Positions 33,126-41,838 of a stretch of DNA of 64,000 bases are shown one piece after another. The stretch's first letter is position 1. Every line of letters starts with the position of its first letter. Source of the stretch: Aequorivita marisscotiae (GTDB lineage Bacteria > Bacteroidota > Bacteroidia > Flavobacteriales > Flavobacteriaceae). The position numbers and the translations under genes are program-made. The notes beneath the pieces were generated by a model that made no database searches, was not told the DNA's origin, and saw only the letters and a list, made by a program, of their open reading frames with translations. Location: positions 3,078,501 through 3,142,500 of the forward strand of contig NZ_CP122379.1 of NCBI RefSeq assembly GCF_029814825.1, written 5' to 3'.

Positions 33126-35885
33126 CTAAAACTTAAAATTATACGTTATGGTAGGAACCGGAATTGAAAAAATAGAAGTTTTGTACGCTTTTATCTCTCC
33201 AGCATCGTTCACAAAAAATACCGAATACGGATTGTTTCTTCCCAAAACATTATAAACCGAAATGTTTATAAAGCTATGCGCCAGTTTATTTAATTTGTGA
33301 TTGCCTTCTATGTTTACGCCAAGGTCCAATCTGTAATAATCTGGAATTCTGAATTGATTGCGGTCGCTGTAAAGCACCTGTTCCTCACCCGCAAAAACAT
33401 AGCGTCCGATGGGATAAGTAATGGGGCGCCCCGTTTGATAGGTGAAATTTCCGGAGAAGCTAAACCGCTTCGTTAACTTGTAATTTGCAACTACTGAAAA
33501 ATCGTGTGGCTTATCGTAATTTGCAGGAAAAAATTCGCCGTTGTTTACGCGTTCCTGCATAATTTGGCTATCCAATTTTACTTGCGAACTGGAATAACTG
33601 TACCCAAAATAGCCATTGAATTTACCTGAATTTTTCTTCACTAAAAATTCTATTCCGTATGCTTTTCCTTCGCCTTGCAAAAGCTCTGTTTCAAGATTAT
33701 CGTTTAAAATTAATTGGGCGCCAATTTTATAATCCAATAAATCGGTCATTGTTTTATAATAGCCCTCCAAACTAAATTCAACATCGGATGCAGGAAGATT
33801 TTTAAAGAAACCCAAGCTGTATTGGTTGGCGCGTTGCGGTGCAATATTTAAATCGGATAGTTTCCAAATATCTGTGGGCGATTGGGTAGTATTTGTGGAG
33901 AGAAGATGTAAATATTGAATTGTTCTGTTAAAACCTACCTTTACCGAGAAGTCGCTGCCCAACAGATAGCGTGCGGCAATTCTATATTCGGGTCCGCCGT
34001 AGGTTTCAATTATTTCGTTTTTATCGTAATGTTTAACCTCTACAATAGAATTTTCACTTTTTGGAACATCTGCTTCGTACACATTTTGCGTGGCTTCGCC
34101 TAATGCTGCATAAAACGAATAGCGCAGCCCAACATCTAACAGAAGCCTTTTGTTTACTTCAAATAAATCTGCAATGTACACGGCCGATTCCAAACCTTTT
34201 TCGCGATCCAAGCTTTTTGAGAGTACATCGGAATTTGCCCCGACGGGCTCAATATTGCCCGGGTCTATTGCGTACAATTTGCTGCTCAACCCGTAACTTA
34301 ACTTGTGTTTTTTACTTAACTTATAGGTTAAATTAAGCTTCGCTTGATACTCGTTAAGGGCGTATCCAAAATCGAAATCTTCGTTGGCATCTGCCTCGTA
34401 ATTAATTCCGTATTTATACTGGCTATTTACCAAAATAACCTCTGCCCTACTTTTATCGTTGAAATTGCGACCGTATTTTAACGAAATTAAACGGTTGTTA
34501 TAATCAAAAATTGAATCTGAAGTTATGCTGAAACGGTCTTTGCTATAATAAAATGTACCTTGAATGGAATTGTTATTGTCTATATTGTGTTTGTATTTTA
34601 CAATGCCATCGTAAAATGAAGCTTCACTGTTTTTAAGCTCTTCTTCGTCTAAACTTCGTAAAATCCAATCGGAATAGGTGGCTCGGAAACCCGCTATTAG
34701 CGAGGCTTTTCCTTTCACAACCGGAACTTCTACGGCGAGATTGGCGGTAATTGGGCCTACAGAACCTTCGCCCTTAAATTTTTCCATACTGCCAGATTTG
34801 GTTTCAATATCAAAAACTGAAGATAGTCTTCCTCCAAATTCGGCGGGGATACTGGCTTTGTAAATTTCTAAACTTCCGGTGGTAAACGGATTTACCGCTG
34901 AAAAGAAACCCAAAAAATGCGATGGATTGTAAAGCACCGCATCGTCTAACAGAATTAAATTTTGATCTGCGCGACCTCCGCGAACATTAAACCCACTGGA
35001 ACCTTCACCCGCAGTTTTTATTCCCGGCATAGTAGTAGCAACTTTTAAAACATCGCGTTCGCCCAACACCAATGGTATGGTTTTTATAGCTTCAATATTT
35101 ATATTTGTTACGCCAACGACCGCATCGCGTACATTGGCGTCTTTGTTCGATTTAACAATCACTTCATCGAGCGACTCGGTATTTTCGCGCAATTGAATAT
35201 TTAAACTGCCGTCGCCGTACATAATTACGTCTTGACGAATACGTTCAAATCCCAACAGGTTTGTTTCCAGTTTATTTAAGCCATAGGGCAACCGCATACT
35301 AAAACGTCCGTCTGCATCGGTTACGGCATATTTACTTCTATCTGTAGTAGAAATAGAAAGGTTTTGTAGGGGTTCGCCAGTTTTTGCATTTTTAAAAGAT
35401 CCCGAAAGTATATAGGTTTTATTTGAAGCGTTGGGCGTTTGTTTGCCAATGGTTACCAGTTTTCTAGTCTCAACAGATTGAGAGGCGTATTCTTCCTGAA
35501 ATATCGGGGCGTTGTCGATTGTTTCGGGCTGCTTCTCTTCGGGTTTTGCATCGTTAAAATAATTGGTTGGCAGTTCGGTATATACATAGGTATTGTTCAA
35601 TAAAATTACCTTGCCTTCGTGTAAAACATAATTGATGTTTGTATTGCTGAAAAGCCCATCTAACACAGTTCGCAGCGTTTCATTTTTAAAGCTTTTCGTT
35701 ACGGAATAACCCTGCAACCAAGAATCTTCAAAATAAAATGTTTTATCTGAAAGTGTTTCAACTTTTAAAACGGCTTCCTTTAAGGGGGTATTGTTAAAAC
35801 TTACGGTTATATTTTGCGTGTTTTGCGCAACAGTTACAGCGCAAACAATTGAAAATAATACAAGTACAAAAAATCTTTTTTGCAT
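33126..35885 (-). CDS. TonB-dependent receptor with STN and carboxypeptidase-like domains
   Basis: About 919 residues from ATG 35885 (MQKRFFVLVLFSIVCAVTVAQ). Order: signal peptide, STN domain (about 25-95), carboxypeptidase-regulatory repeat (about 165-235), TonB box-like segment and plug (about 245-370, with GFNVRGGRADQNLILLDDAVLYNPSHFLGFF), then the 22-strand barrel ending YNFKF. An STN domain usually implies signalling through a FecR/ECF pair, but none is adjacent. A Met six residues upstream (35903) is an alternative start. The ligand cannot be predicted. Confidence 0.92.
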   Translation of the reverse strand: MQKRFFVLVLFSIVCAVTVAQNTQNITVSFNNTPLKEAVLKVETLSDKTFYFEDSWLQGYSVTKSFKNETLRTVLDGLFSNTNINYVLHEGKVILLNNTYVYTELPTNYFNDAKPEEKQPETIDNAPIFQEEYASQSVETRKLVTIGKQTPNASNKTYILSGSFKNAKTGEPLQNLSISTTDRSKYAVTDADGRFSMRLPYGLNKLETNLLGFERIRQDVIMYGDGSLNIQLRENTESLDEVIVKSNKDANVRDAVVGVTNINIEAIKTIPLVLGERDVLKVATTMPGIKTAGEGSSGFNVRGGRADQNLILLDDAVLYNPSHFLGFFSAVNPFTTGSLEIYKASIPAEFGGRLSSVFDIETKSGSMEKFKGEGSVGPITANLAVEVPVVKGKASLIAGFRATYSDWILRSLDEEELKNSEASFYDGIVKYKHNIDNNNSIQGTFYYSKDRFSITSDSIFDYNNRLISLKYGRNFNDKSRAEVILVNSQYKYGINYEADANEDFDFGYALNEYQAKLNLTYKLSKKHKLSYGLSSKLYAIDPGNIEPVGANSDVLSKSLDREKGLESAVYIADLFEVNKRLLLDVGLRYSFYAALGEATQNVYEADVPKSENSIVEVKHYDKNEIIETYGGPEYRIAARYLLGSDFSVKVGFNRTIQYLHLLSTNTTQSPTDIWKLSDLNIAPQRANQYSLGFFKNLPASDVEFSLEGYYKTMTDLLDYKIGAQLILNDNLETELLQGEGKAYGIEFLVKKNSGKFNGYFGYSYSSSQVKLDSQIMQERVNNGEFFPANYDKPHDFSVVANYKLTKRFSFSGNFTYQTGRPITYPIGRYVFAGEEQVLYSDRNQFRIPDYYRLDLGVNIEGNHKLNKLAHSFINISVYNVLGRNNPYSVFFVNDAGEIKAYKTSIFSIPVPTITYNFKF

Positions 35886-35912
35886 GGGTAATTTCGACTT
35901 CAAAATTATAAT

Positions 35913-36635
35913 TTAATTTATTTCCGTTTTAGTGCCATCGAGATATTTCACCAGATTTACCATAAAATCGTTGGGATTAGATTTGTAGTGCCTTTTATAG
36001 CTTTTATAATACATTTTTATGGCATCCTCTTTCTGCGGAAGTAATTTGCGCAAATCTTTTGGTGCATTAATAATGCTGTATTTTCCTTCGGTTTTAAGGA
36101 CGTAATAATCGGCTTCGGAAAACCGATACTGAATCCCGTTATTTAAGGCTTTGTCTTTTTTCTTTTTGGTGTGTTTTATATAAAGTTCCAGTTCATTTCC
36201 CAACACGGCTACTTCAAAATACCCATTGCCGGATACATTTAAATTGGTATTGGTGAGCCGCACAAAGTTGCGATTGTAAATTGAAAAAGATGTAACAAAT
36301 TCGGGAATTAACTTCACATTAAAAACACTTAAGTTATCGTTAGATCGCGTTAGCAGATTGTCTTCCAATAGATCGTATTTCAAAAAAACGGCCACGTAAA
36401 ATTGTCCATTGTAGGTAAGGCTGCCCTTGGTATAATCAAACCCATTAAAATACCGATACGTACCATTGGTGTTTAAAAAAAGGTCCGTAAACTCTGTACC
36501 GTTATACAAACCGGTATTGCCCAGACCTACGAGCGCATCATAACTTTTGTACACGCTGTGGTCTAAATTATTTTGCGCAGTGGAGAAAAATGAAAGTAAA
36601 AAGAGAAAGGCAAAAAGGTAGCTAGTTATTTTCAA
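35913..36635 (-). CDS. exported protein of unknown function, first gene of the receptor operon
   Basis: A 240-residue protein with a signal peptide (residues 1-20, MKITSYLFAFLFLLSFFSTA). The mature part has repeated aromatic motifs (NGTYRYFNGFDYTKGSLTYNGQFYVAVFLKYDLLEDNLL) and a C-terminal KDLRKLLPQKEDAIKMYYKS. It lies 27 bases upstream of the TonB-receptor gene and probably leads the four-gene transcript. I do not recognise the family. Confidence 0.7.
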   Translation of the reverse strand: MKITSYLFAFLFLLSFFSTAQNNLDHSVYKSYDALVGLGNTGLYNGTEFTDLFLNTNGTYRYFNGFDYTKGSLTYNGQFYVAVFLKYDLLEDNLLTRSNDNLSVFNVKLIPEFVTSFSIYNRNFVRLTNTNLNVSGNGYFEVAVLGNELELYIKHTKKKKDKALNNGIQYRFSEADYYVLKTEGKYSIINAPKDLRKLLPQKEDAIKMYYKSYKRHYKSNPNDFMVNLVKYLDGTKTEIN

Positions 36636-36794
36636 AATTATTTCTGTGTAAAAATTTATTTAAAAGTAATTAAAAAATCACGTTTCATTGGTTGTTTCTA
36701 AAATGAATTTTTAAAACTGAAGCTATAATTAAGGTTTAGGAAGCACCGCAGTTAACGCCTAGTAAATGCAAAAAATTATTAAAGTGAGATTTTT

Positions 36795-36820
36795 TGTAAC
36801 CGTTTAAAATTGGTGTCATC
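36795..36820 (+). promoter_or_regulatory. possible ECF-type promoter of the DUF4142/cupredoxin operon
   Basis: TGTAACC (36795-36801) and GTCATC (36815-36820), 13 bases apart, resemble the AAC and GTC cores of ECF-sigma promoters; no TAnnTTTG box is visible in front of the gene. A short hairpin ATTGG/CCAAT overlaps the -10 side. The ATG is 37 bases downstream. Assignment is by resemblance only. Confidence 0.35.
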
Positions 36821-36857
36821 CAATAAACAAATGATAAACCATTAAAACAGATGTATT

Positions 36858-37394
36858 ATGAAAACAATTTTAAAAAGTAAAGTATGGGCATCAATAGTTA
36901 TGCTCTTGATTGCTGCCATAGGGTTTGCACAGCAAGCGCCGCAGCTCAATGACGCCGAAATAGCCCACGTAGCTGTTGTTGCCAACCAAATAGATATAGA
37001 TTATGCCAAAATTGCCATGGACCGATCTAAAAATCCCGAGGTACGCGAATTTGCCCAAACAATGATTGCAGACCATAACGCAATTATTGAACAGGCCGTA
37101 GCCTTGGTCACCAAACTTGGCGTTGAGCCACAAGATAATGCCGTGAGCCAATCGCTATTAAAGCAAGCCGAGGCAACCACTAAAATGTTAAAAGCCGCTA
37201 AAGGAGCTGCGTTCGACAAGGCGTATGTAGATAACGAGGTAGCATACCACCAAGCGGTAATAGACGCCGTGAAAGGGGTGTTAATTCCGCAGTCGCAAAA
37301 TGCCGAATTAAAAGCGTTGCTAAAAGTTGCATTGCCAATTTTAGAAACCCATTTGGGGCACGCAAAAATGGCTCAAAGTAAAATTTCGAAATAA
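36858..37394 (+). CDS. DUF4142 periplasmic ferritin-like protein
   Basis: A 178-residue exported protein (signal peptide about residues 1-24, ending GFAQ). The helical remainder has the DUF4142 pattern: ADHNAIIEQAVAL, a run of helices with conserved His residues, AYVDNEVAYHQAVIDAV and HLGHAKMAQ near the end. DUF4142 is a four-helix, ferritin-like fold without a settled function, often linked to stress. Its stop overlaps the next ATG by one base (TAATG), indicating coupled translation with the cupredoxin. Confidence 0.88.
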   Translation: MKTILKSKVWASIVMLLIAAIGFAQQAPQLNDAEIAHVAVVANQIDIDYAKIAMDRSKNPEVREFAQTMIADHNAIIEQAVALVTKLGVEPQDNAVSQSLLKQAEATTKMLKAAKGAAFDKAYVDNEVAYHQAVIDAVKGVLIPQSQNAELKALLKVALPILETHLGHAKMAQSKISK

Positions 37395-37756
37395 TGAGTT
37401 TGTTTTACAAATCGGCTACACTATTTTCTTGCTTCCTCGTAGTATTACTTGGTATATTTTTGGTTTCAACAGGGTTTAAACCTGAAACCCCAAATACCGA
37501 AGCGCCGGTAACCCATGTGGTTACAATCCATCAAATGAAGTTTGACCCAGAAAAACTCGTGGTAAAAAAAGGAGATGTTGTACAGTGGGTAAACAAAGAT
37601 ATCGTGCCCCATGACGTTACAGAAATAAATAAAAAATGGACATCGAAAATTCTTGAAAAAGATGCCAAATATAAAAAAGTAATAACAGAAAATTTAAATT
37701 ACTTCTGTAGTTTACACGTTATAATGAAAGGTTCGGTTACCGTAAAAAACCATTGA
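37394..37756 (+). CDS. plastocyanin/azurin-type copper protein
   Basis: A 120-residue cupredoxin with an N-terminal hydrophobic export or anchor segment (about 7-26). All four type 1 copper ligands are present: His73 (VPHDVT), Cys105, His108 and Met111 (CSLHVIM). It would carry single electrons in the periplasm or at the membrane. It is translationally coupled to the DUF4142 gene. Partners are not identifiable here. Confidence 0.9.
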   Translation: MSLFYKSATLFSCFLVVLLGIFLVSTGFKPETPNTEAPVTHVVTIHQMKFDPEKLVVKKGDVVQWVNKDIVPHDVTEINKKWTSKILEKDAKYKKVITENLNYFCSLHVIMKGSVTVKNH

Positions 37757-37780
37757 TTCCCCATTTTTTTTAGTTGTTGT

Positions 37781-37826
37781 AAAAATCCACCGTTATTATG
37801 ATACTTCATTTTAACAGTGGATTTTT
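37781..37826 (+). terminator. terminator of the DUF4142/cupredoxin operon
   Basis: Outer arms AAAAATCCAC (37781-37790) and GTGGATTTTT (37817-37826) with inner GTTA/TAAC pairs separated by one mismatch, followed by T. Confidence 0.75.
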
Positions 37827-37898
37827 TAATATCTATAATTGAAAATTGGCAGACCGTAGCGTTTTAAATTCTGAAAAACACTTGTACCTTTACCGAAG

Positions 37899-38378
37899 AT
37901 GAAAGCAGCCTCCTTAAAAGAAATTAAAACCGAACTAAACCATCGTTCCACCCAAGAATTGCTGGAGCTTTGCCTGCGGTTATCAAAATTTAAAAAAGAA
38001 AATAAGGAACTTCTAACCTATTTATTGTTTGAATCTGCAAATGAAGAAGGCTTTGTTTTAAGTATCAAAGAAAAGGTAGATGCGGATTTTGAAAACATAA
38101 ACACCAAAACCTATTTTTACATTAAAAAGAGTGTTCGAAAGATTTTGAGGGAGCTTAAAAAATTTATCCGCTATTCACAAAAAAAAGAAACCGAAGTTGA
38201 GCTTTTGCTCTATTTTTGTGAAAAATTAAAGGACTTTCAACCCTCGATAAAACGAAATACAACCCTTACCAATTTATACAATAGACAAATTGATTATATT
38301 TCAAAAAAAGTAGAAACCTTGCACGAAGATCTGCAATACGACTATAAGTTAGAGCTGGAAAAATTATCGCAAAAGTAA
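37899..38378 (+). CDS. conserved helical protein of unknown function
   Basis: A 159-residue soluble protein, almost entirely helical and Lys/Glu/Leu-rich, with no signal peptide and no recognised domain. Segments such as LLELCLRLSKFKKENKELLTYLLFES (first part shown within residues 20-45) and a run of KxxK helices are its main features. I recall homologues of this length in other flavobacteria. TACCTTTA lies about ten bases before the ATG and could be a variant -7 box. Confidence 0.6.
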   Translation: MKAASLKEIKTELNHRSTQELLELCLRLSKFKKENKELLTYLLFESANEEGFVLSIKEKVDADFENINTKTYFYIKKSVRKILRELKKFIRYSQKKETEVELLLYFCEKLKDFQPSIKRNTTLTNLYNRQIDYISKKVETLHEDLQYDYKLELEKLSQK

Positions 38379-38447
38379 TATTCCTGTAGTTTTATCGCTA
38401 TGCTCTAAAACACTTGTATTCATTACTTCAATTTAAATTTAAAAACT

Positions 38448-38789
38448 ATGACCACCCTTTATCACAATCCACGTTGCAGTAAATCGCGCCAAGCCCTTCA
38501 ACTTTTGGAAGCAGAAGGTGAAACTATAGAAATTATAAAATATCTTGAAACCCCACCATCGCACCAAGAATTAAAACAGGTAATTGAATTGTTGGGCATA
38601 AACCCTATGGCTTTAATTAGAACGAACGAAGCCGAATGGAAAGAAAATTACAAAGGCAAAAAATTAACAGACGAAGCACTTATTGAGGCCATGGTGAAAC
38701 ACCCAAAATTAATAGAGCGCCCTATTGCCATTAGAGGGACCGATGCCGTTATCGGCAGACCGCCCGAAAAAGTATTGGAAATTTTATAA
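38448..38789 (+). CDS. arsC: ArsC-family reductase (arsenate reductase-like)
   Basis: A 113-residue glutaredoxin-dependent ArsC-type protein. The redox Cys10 lies in YHNPRCSKSR, and the substrate-binding RPIAIRG and RPPEKVLEIL motifs are in place, matching true ArsC more than the YffB or Spx branches. It would reduce arsenate to arsenite. No arsenite exporter or ArsR gene is nearby, so a housekeeping or other substrate role is possible. Confidence 0.85.
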   Translation: MTTLYHNPRCSKSRQALQLLEAEGETIEIIKYLETPPSHQELKQVIELLGINPMALIRTNEAEWKENYKGKKLTDEALIEAMVKHPKLIERPIAIRGTDAVIGRPPEKVLEIL

Positions 38790-38873
38790 ATTGCCTTTCG
38801 ATATTTAACAGAAATTTAGCAATTGCCAATTAAACCACCGCTATTTTCGCAGGTCAAAATTGCTAAAGACTAC

Positions 38874-41366
38874 ATGAAACGCTACCTTTCCCTATTATTT
38901 CTTTTAGCCACGACACTGCTCTTGGCTCAAAACACTACAAACAATCAAGTTACCGTTAAAGGCCTTATTTTAGAAGACGGTACTGACTATCCCTTAGAAT
39001 ACTCTACTGTTTCCTTTATCAATAAAGAAGGAAAAACCGTAACCGGAGGAATTACCAATGAGGAGGGAAAATACAGCATCGACGTGCCAGAAGGAGTATA
39101 TACGGTGCGATATGAATTTATTTCATATAAAACGAAGGAGGTCCCAAATCAAAATCTTACAAAAAACACCACCTTGCCTACAATAAAGCTTGCTATGGAC
39201 GCTGCAAGCCTGGACGAGGTTGTGGTACGTGCAGAAACTACAGAGGTACAGGTAAGACTCGATAAAAAAATATACAACATAGGGAAAGACCTAACCGCAG
39301 GTGGTGCCACCGTTAGCGATGCACTTAACAACGTACCATCGGTAACCGTAGATATAGACGGTGCAATTGCACTTCGCGGCAATGAAAACGTGCGTATTTT
39401 AATTAACGGAAAACCATCTGCAATCGCCGGTTTTGGTTCTACCGATGCCCTTCGCCAACTTCCTGCTGAAGCCATTGAGCGTGTAGAGGTTATTACCTCG
39501 CCATCTGCCCGATACGATGCCGAAGGAACCGCCGGAATTTTAAATATTATTCTTAAGAAGGAAAAAACCTTGGGCCTTAACGGTTCTATTAGTACGAGTA
39601 TTGGGGTGCCGCTAAATAGCAACGCTTCTGGAAATATTAATATTCGCACAGATAAGTTTAATATTTTTAACACTACCGGGGTTTACTATCGCAGCGGACC
39701 GGGAAGAGCGTTTTTTAACAACAATTATTTTCCGCGTACATTTTTAGACGATAATGGCGACCCAGTAACGGTAGATCCGCAGTACGATCAGGTTATAGAG
39801 CGCAGAGATTATAACAGACAGGGCGACGGTTTTAATACTAACTTAGGAATTGAATATTTTTTAACCGATAAATCATCTATCACTGCGAGTGGCTTTTATC
39901 GCAAAGGTGGCGGTAGGGACGTAACTACAAACAATACTTCCAACTATAACGATAATACCATAGCGGAAAGCATTTTGCGGGTCGAAAATGAAGATGAAGA
40001 CGATAGTAATTATCAATTTTCGCTAAATTATGTGAACAATTTTAATGACCACGGCCATAAACTCACGGCCGATTTACAATACGATCGTGGAAAAGACGAC
40101 GAGCGTTCATTGATTTCTGAGGAAAGAATATTTCCAAATAATACAGCACTTTCTGCCGAAGAAATTATTGAAAAACAAAACCAAACCGAGTATTTAGCAC
40201 AGGCAGATTATGTATTGCCTATTGGTGAAAACGCACAGTTTGAAGCTGGTTATCGCGGTAAATTTGAAGAATCTAAAACAGATTACACCCTTTTCGAAGA
40301 AACAGGAACAAGCGGGATTTTTGTAAGAAACGATAGCCTTTCAAACGTATTTAACTACAATGAAAACGTACACGCTTTGTATTCGCAATACGGCAATAAA
40401 TTTGGAAAATTTTCCTTTTTACTCGGACTTCGACTTGAGAACACACAACTAAAAGGAAAGGTAGATGCCGAAAATGTTTCAGAAAATACCCCGCTAAATT
40501 TAAATTTTGACAAAAACTACACGGGTCTTTTTCCCACGGTAAATCTTACATTTGAAATAAAAGACAACGAAAACATTACTTTAGGTTACAACAGAAGAAT
40601 TAACAGGCCACGCCACTGGTTTATTAACCCGTTTCCATCGCGTTCAAGTGAGGCAAACGTATTTCAAGGTAACCCAAATTTAGACCCGGCCTATGCCAGC
40701 GCTTTCGATTTAGGATACTTAAAACGTTGGAAAAAATTTACGCTAACCACTTCAATTTACTACCAGCACGAAACCGATGCCTTTGAAAGAGTGCAGGAAG
40801 AAACTGGCGAGGTAACAAGCAACGGAATACCAATTATTCGCACCCTGCCCATAAACCTTTCAACCAACAAACGGTACGGTTTTGAATTGGGATTGCTCTA
40901 CAATCCTACAAAATGGCTTAATTTAAACGGAAGTTTCAACTACTTTCAGTTTGAAACCGAAGGTTTTTACAACGGTGTAGATTACGGTGCCGAAAACACA
41001 AGTTACTTCGGGCGTTTTAGCAGTAAAGTAAAACTTCCTTGGAAAGTTGAATGGCAAACCAGTGCCTTTTACAGAGGTCCGTCCAATAACTCACAAACCG
41101 AAAGCGACCCAATTTTGTCAGTAAATATGGCAATGAGTAAAGATATTATAAACGACAACGGAACTTTGGCTTTAAACGTAAGCGATTTGTTTAATACTAG
41201 AAAAAGAAACAGCCTTACTACTACCGATACGTTTACCAGTGAAAGCGAATTTCAGTGGAGACGCCGTCAGGTAACGCTCACATTTACGTACAGATTTAAT
41301 CAGAAAAAACAACGTCAGCGTCCGGATAGAGAAGGAAATTTTGACGAAGGCGGATTTGAAGGTTAA
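38874..41366 (+). CDS. outer-membrane TonB-receptor-like protein (PF14905 barrel)
   Basis: An 830-residue outer-membrane protein from ATG 38874 (MKRYLSLLFLLATTLLLAQ); a TTG 17 codons upstream opens the same frame but precedes the signal peptide. Order: signal peptide, carboxypeptidase-regulatory domain (about 25-110), plug (about 120-215, with LDEVVVRAE and ALRGNENVRILINGKPSA), then a barrel of the OMP_b-brl_3 type with FNPFPS-like NPF motifs and LDPAYASAFDLGY, ending in a Gln/Arg/Glu-rich tail. The ligand is unknown; it is not paired with SusD. Confidence 0.88.
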   Translation: MKRYLSLLFLLATTLLLAQNTTNNQVTVKGLILEDGTDYPLEYSTVSFINKEGKTVTGGITNEEGKYSIDVPEGVYTVRYEFISYKTKEVPNQNLTKNTTLPTIKLAMDAASLDEVVVRAETTEVQVRLDKKIYNIGKDLTAGGATVSDALNNVPSVTVDIDGAIALRGNENVRILINGKPSAIAGFGSTDALRQLPAEAIERVEVITSPSARYDAEGTAGILNIILKKEKTLGLNGSISTSIGVPLNSNASGNINIRTDKFNIFNTTGVYYRSGPGRAFFNNNYFPRTFLDDNGDPVTVDPQYDQVIERRDYNRQGDGFNTNLGIEYFLTDKSSITASGFYRKGGGRDVTTNNTSNYNDNTIAESILRVENEDEDDSNYQFSLNYVNNFNDHGHKLTADLQYDRGKDDERSLISEERIFPNNTALSAEEIIEKQNQTEYLAQADYVLPIGENAQFEAGYRGKFEESKTDYTLFEETGTSGIFVRNDSLSNVFNYNENVHALYSQYGNKFGKFSFLLGLRLENTQLKGKVDAENVSENTPLNLNFDKNYTGLFPTVNLTFEIKDNENITLGYNRRINRPRHWFINPFPSRSSEANVFQGNPNLDPAYASAFDLGYLKRWKKFTLTTSIYYQHETDAFERVQEETGEVTSNGIPIIRTLPINLSTNKRYGFELGLLYNPTKWLNLNGSFNYFQFETEGFYNGVDYGAENTSYFGRFSSKVKLPWKVEWQTSAFYRGPSNNSQTESDPILSVNMAMSKDIINDNGTLALNVSDLFNTRKRNSLTTTDTFTSESEFQWRRRQVTLTFTYRFNQKKQRQRPDREGNFDEGGFEG

Positions 41367-41388
41367 CTCAACGTGATTAATTGCAAAT

Positions 41389-41420
41389 AAAAAAGGGAGC
41401 CAATTTTGGTTCCCTTTTTT
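41389..41420 (+). terminator. bidirectional terminator between convergent genes
   Basis: Arms AAAAAAGGGAGCC (41389-41401) and GGTTCCCTTTTTT (41408-41420), one mismatch, 6-base loop, T-runs on both strands. Confidence 0.85.
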
Positions 41421-41441
41421 AATATATATATTCTAAAAATT

Positions 41442-41612
41442 TTACTCTATTTCCTTTTTACGTTTTGCATCACGCTTTAGTTTCCAAGTTTCATAAAGCT
41501 GTCCACCAATCCAATAAGGCAGAATACTCACCAAAAATATCATTAACCAAAACCCCATAGTAAGGATTGTAAGGAAAACAAGAAAACCTAAATATTGTTC
41601 GAATGTAAACAT
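41442..41612 (-). CDS. 56-residue membrane protein next to fumC
   Basis: Read directly from the minus strand: ATG at 41610-41612, stop at 41442-41444. It has two hydrophobic stretches (LGFLVFLTILTMGFWLMIF and the start of a second, about residues 8-36), the motif LPYWIGGQLYETWKLKRDA, and a strongly charged end (KRKKEIE). The layout is that of a small inner-membrane protein with a cytoplasmic tail. A longer open frame at 41491-41721 on the same strand is out of frame and looks spurious. Function unknown. Confidence 0.7.
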   Translation of the reverse strand: MFTFEQYLGFLVFLTILTMGFWLMIFLVSILPYWIGGQLYETWKLKRDAKRKKEIE

Positions 41613-41713
41613 GTTGCAGCGTTTTTAATTGATGCCCCAAAGATAATAGGATTTTTTGAAAAACAACAATAAAACAATCCGATTTATTCACAACAAATAA
41701 ACAGCCGCGCGGG

Positions 41714-41744
41714 TTGAACAACTTTTGGCTTTTCGTTACCTTTG
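41714..41744 (+). promoter_or_regulatory. primary-sigma promoter of fumC
   Basis: TTG at 41714-41716 and TACCTTTG at 41737-41744 are 20 bases apart, matching the Bacteroidota promoter. The leader to ATG 41839 is close to 90 bases. Confidence 0.6.
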
Positions 41745-41838
41745 CATTAAAGCTTCCAAAGCTAAGGCGAAGGGGTTTTTTTAAAAGTTTCTAAATGTGG
41801 GTTTAGAGCCATATCAATTCATAATTAATACTTTCACA

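Noticed and set aside
38448..38789. Arsenic-resistance island
   Set aside because: Only the ArsC-like gene is present; there is no ArsR, exporter or other resistance gene around it, so it is likely a chromosomal singleton.
41491..41721. A 76-codon minus-strand frame
   Set aside because: It is out of frame with the better-supported 56-residue membrane protein at 41442-41612 and runs through the fumC promoter region.
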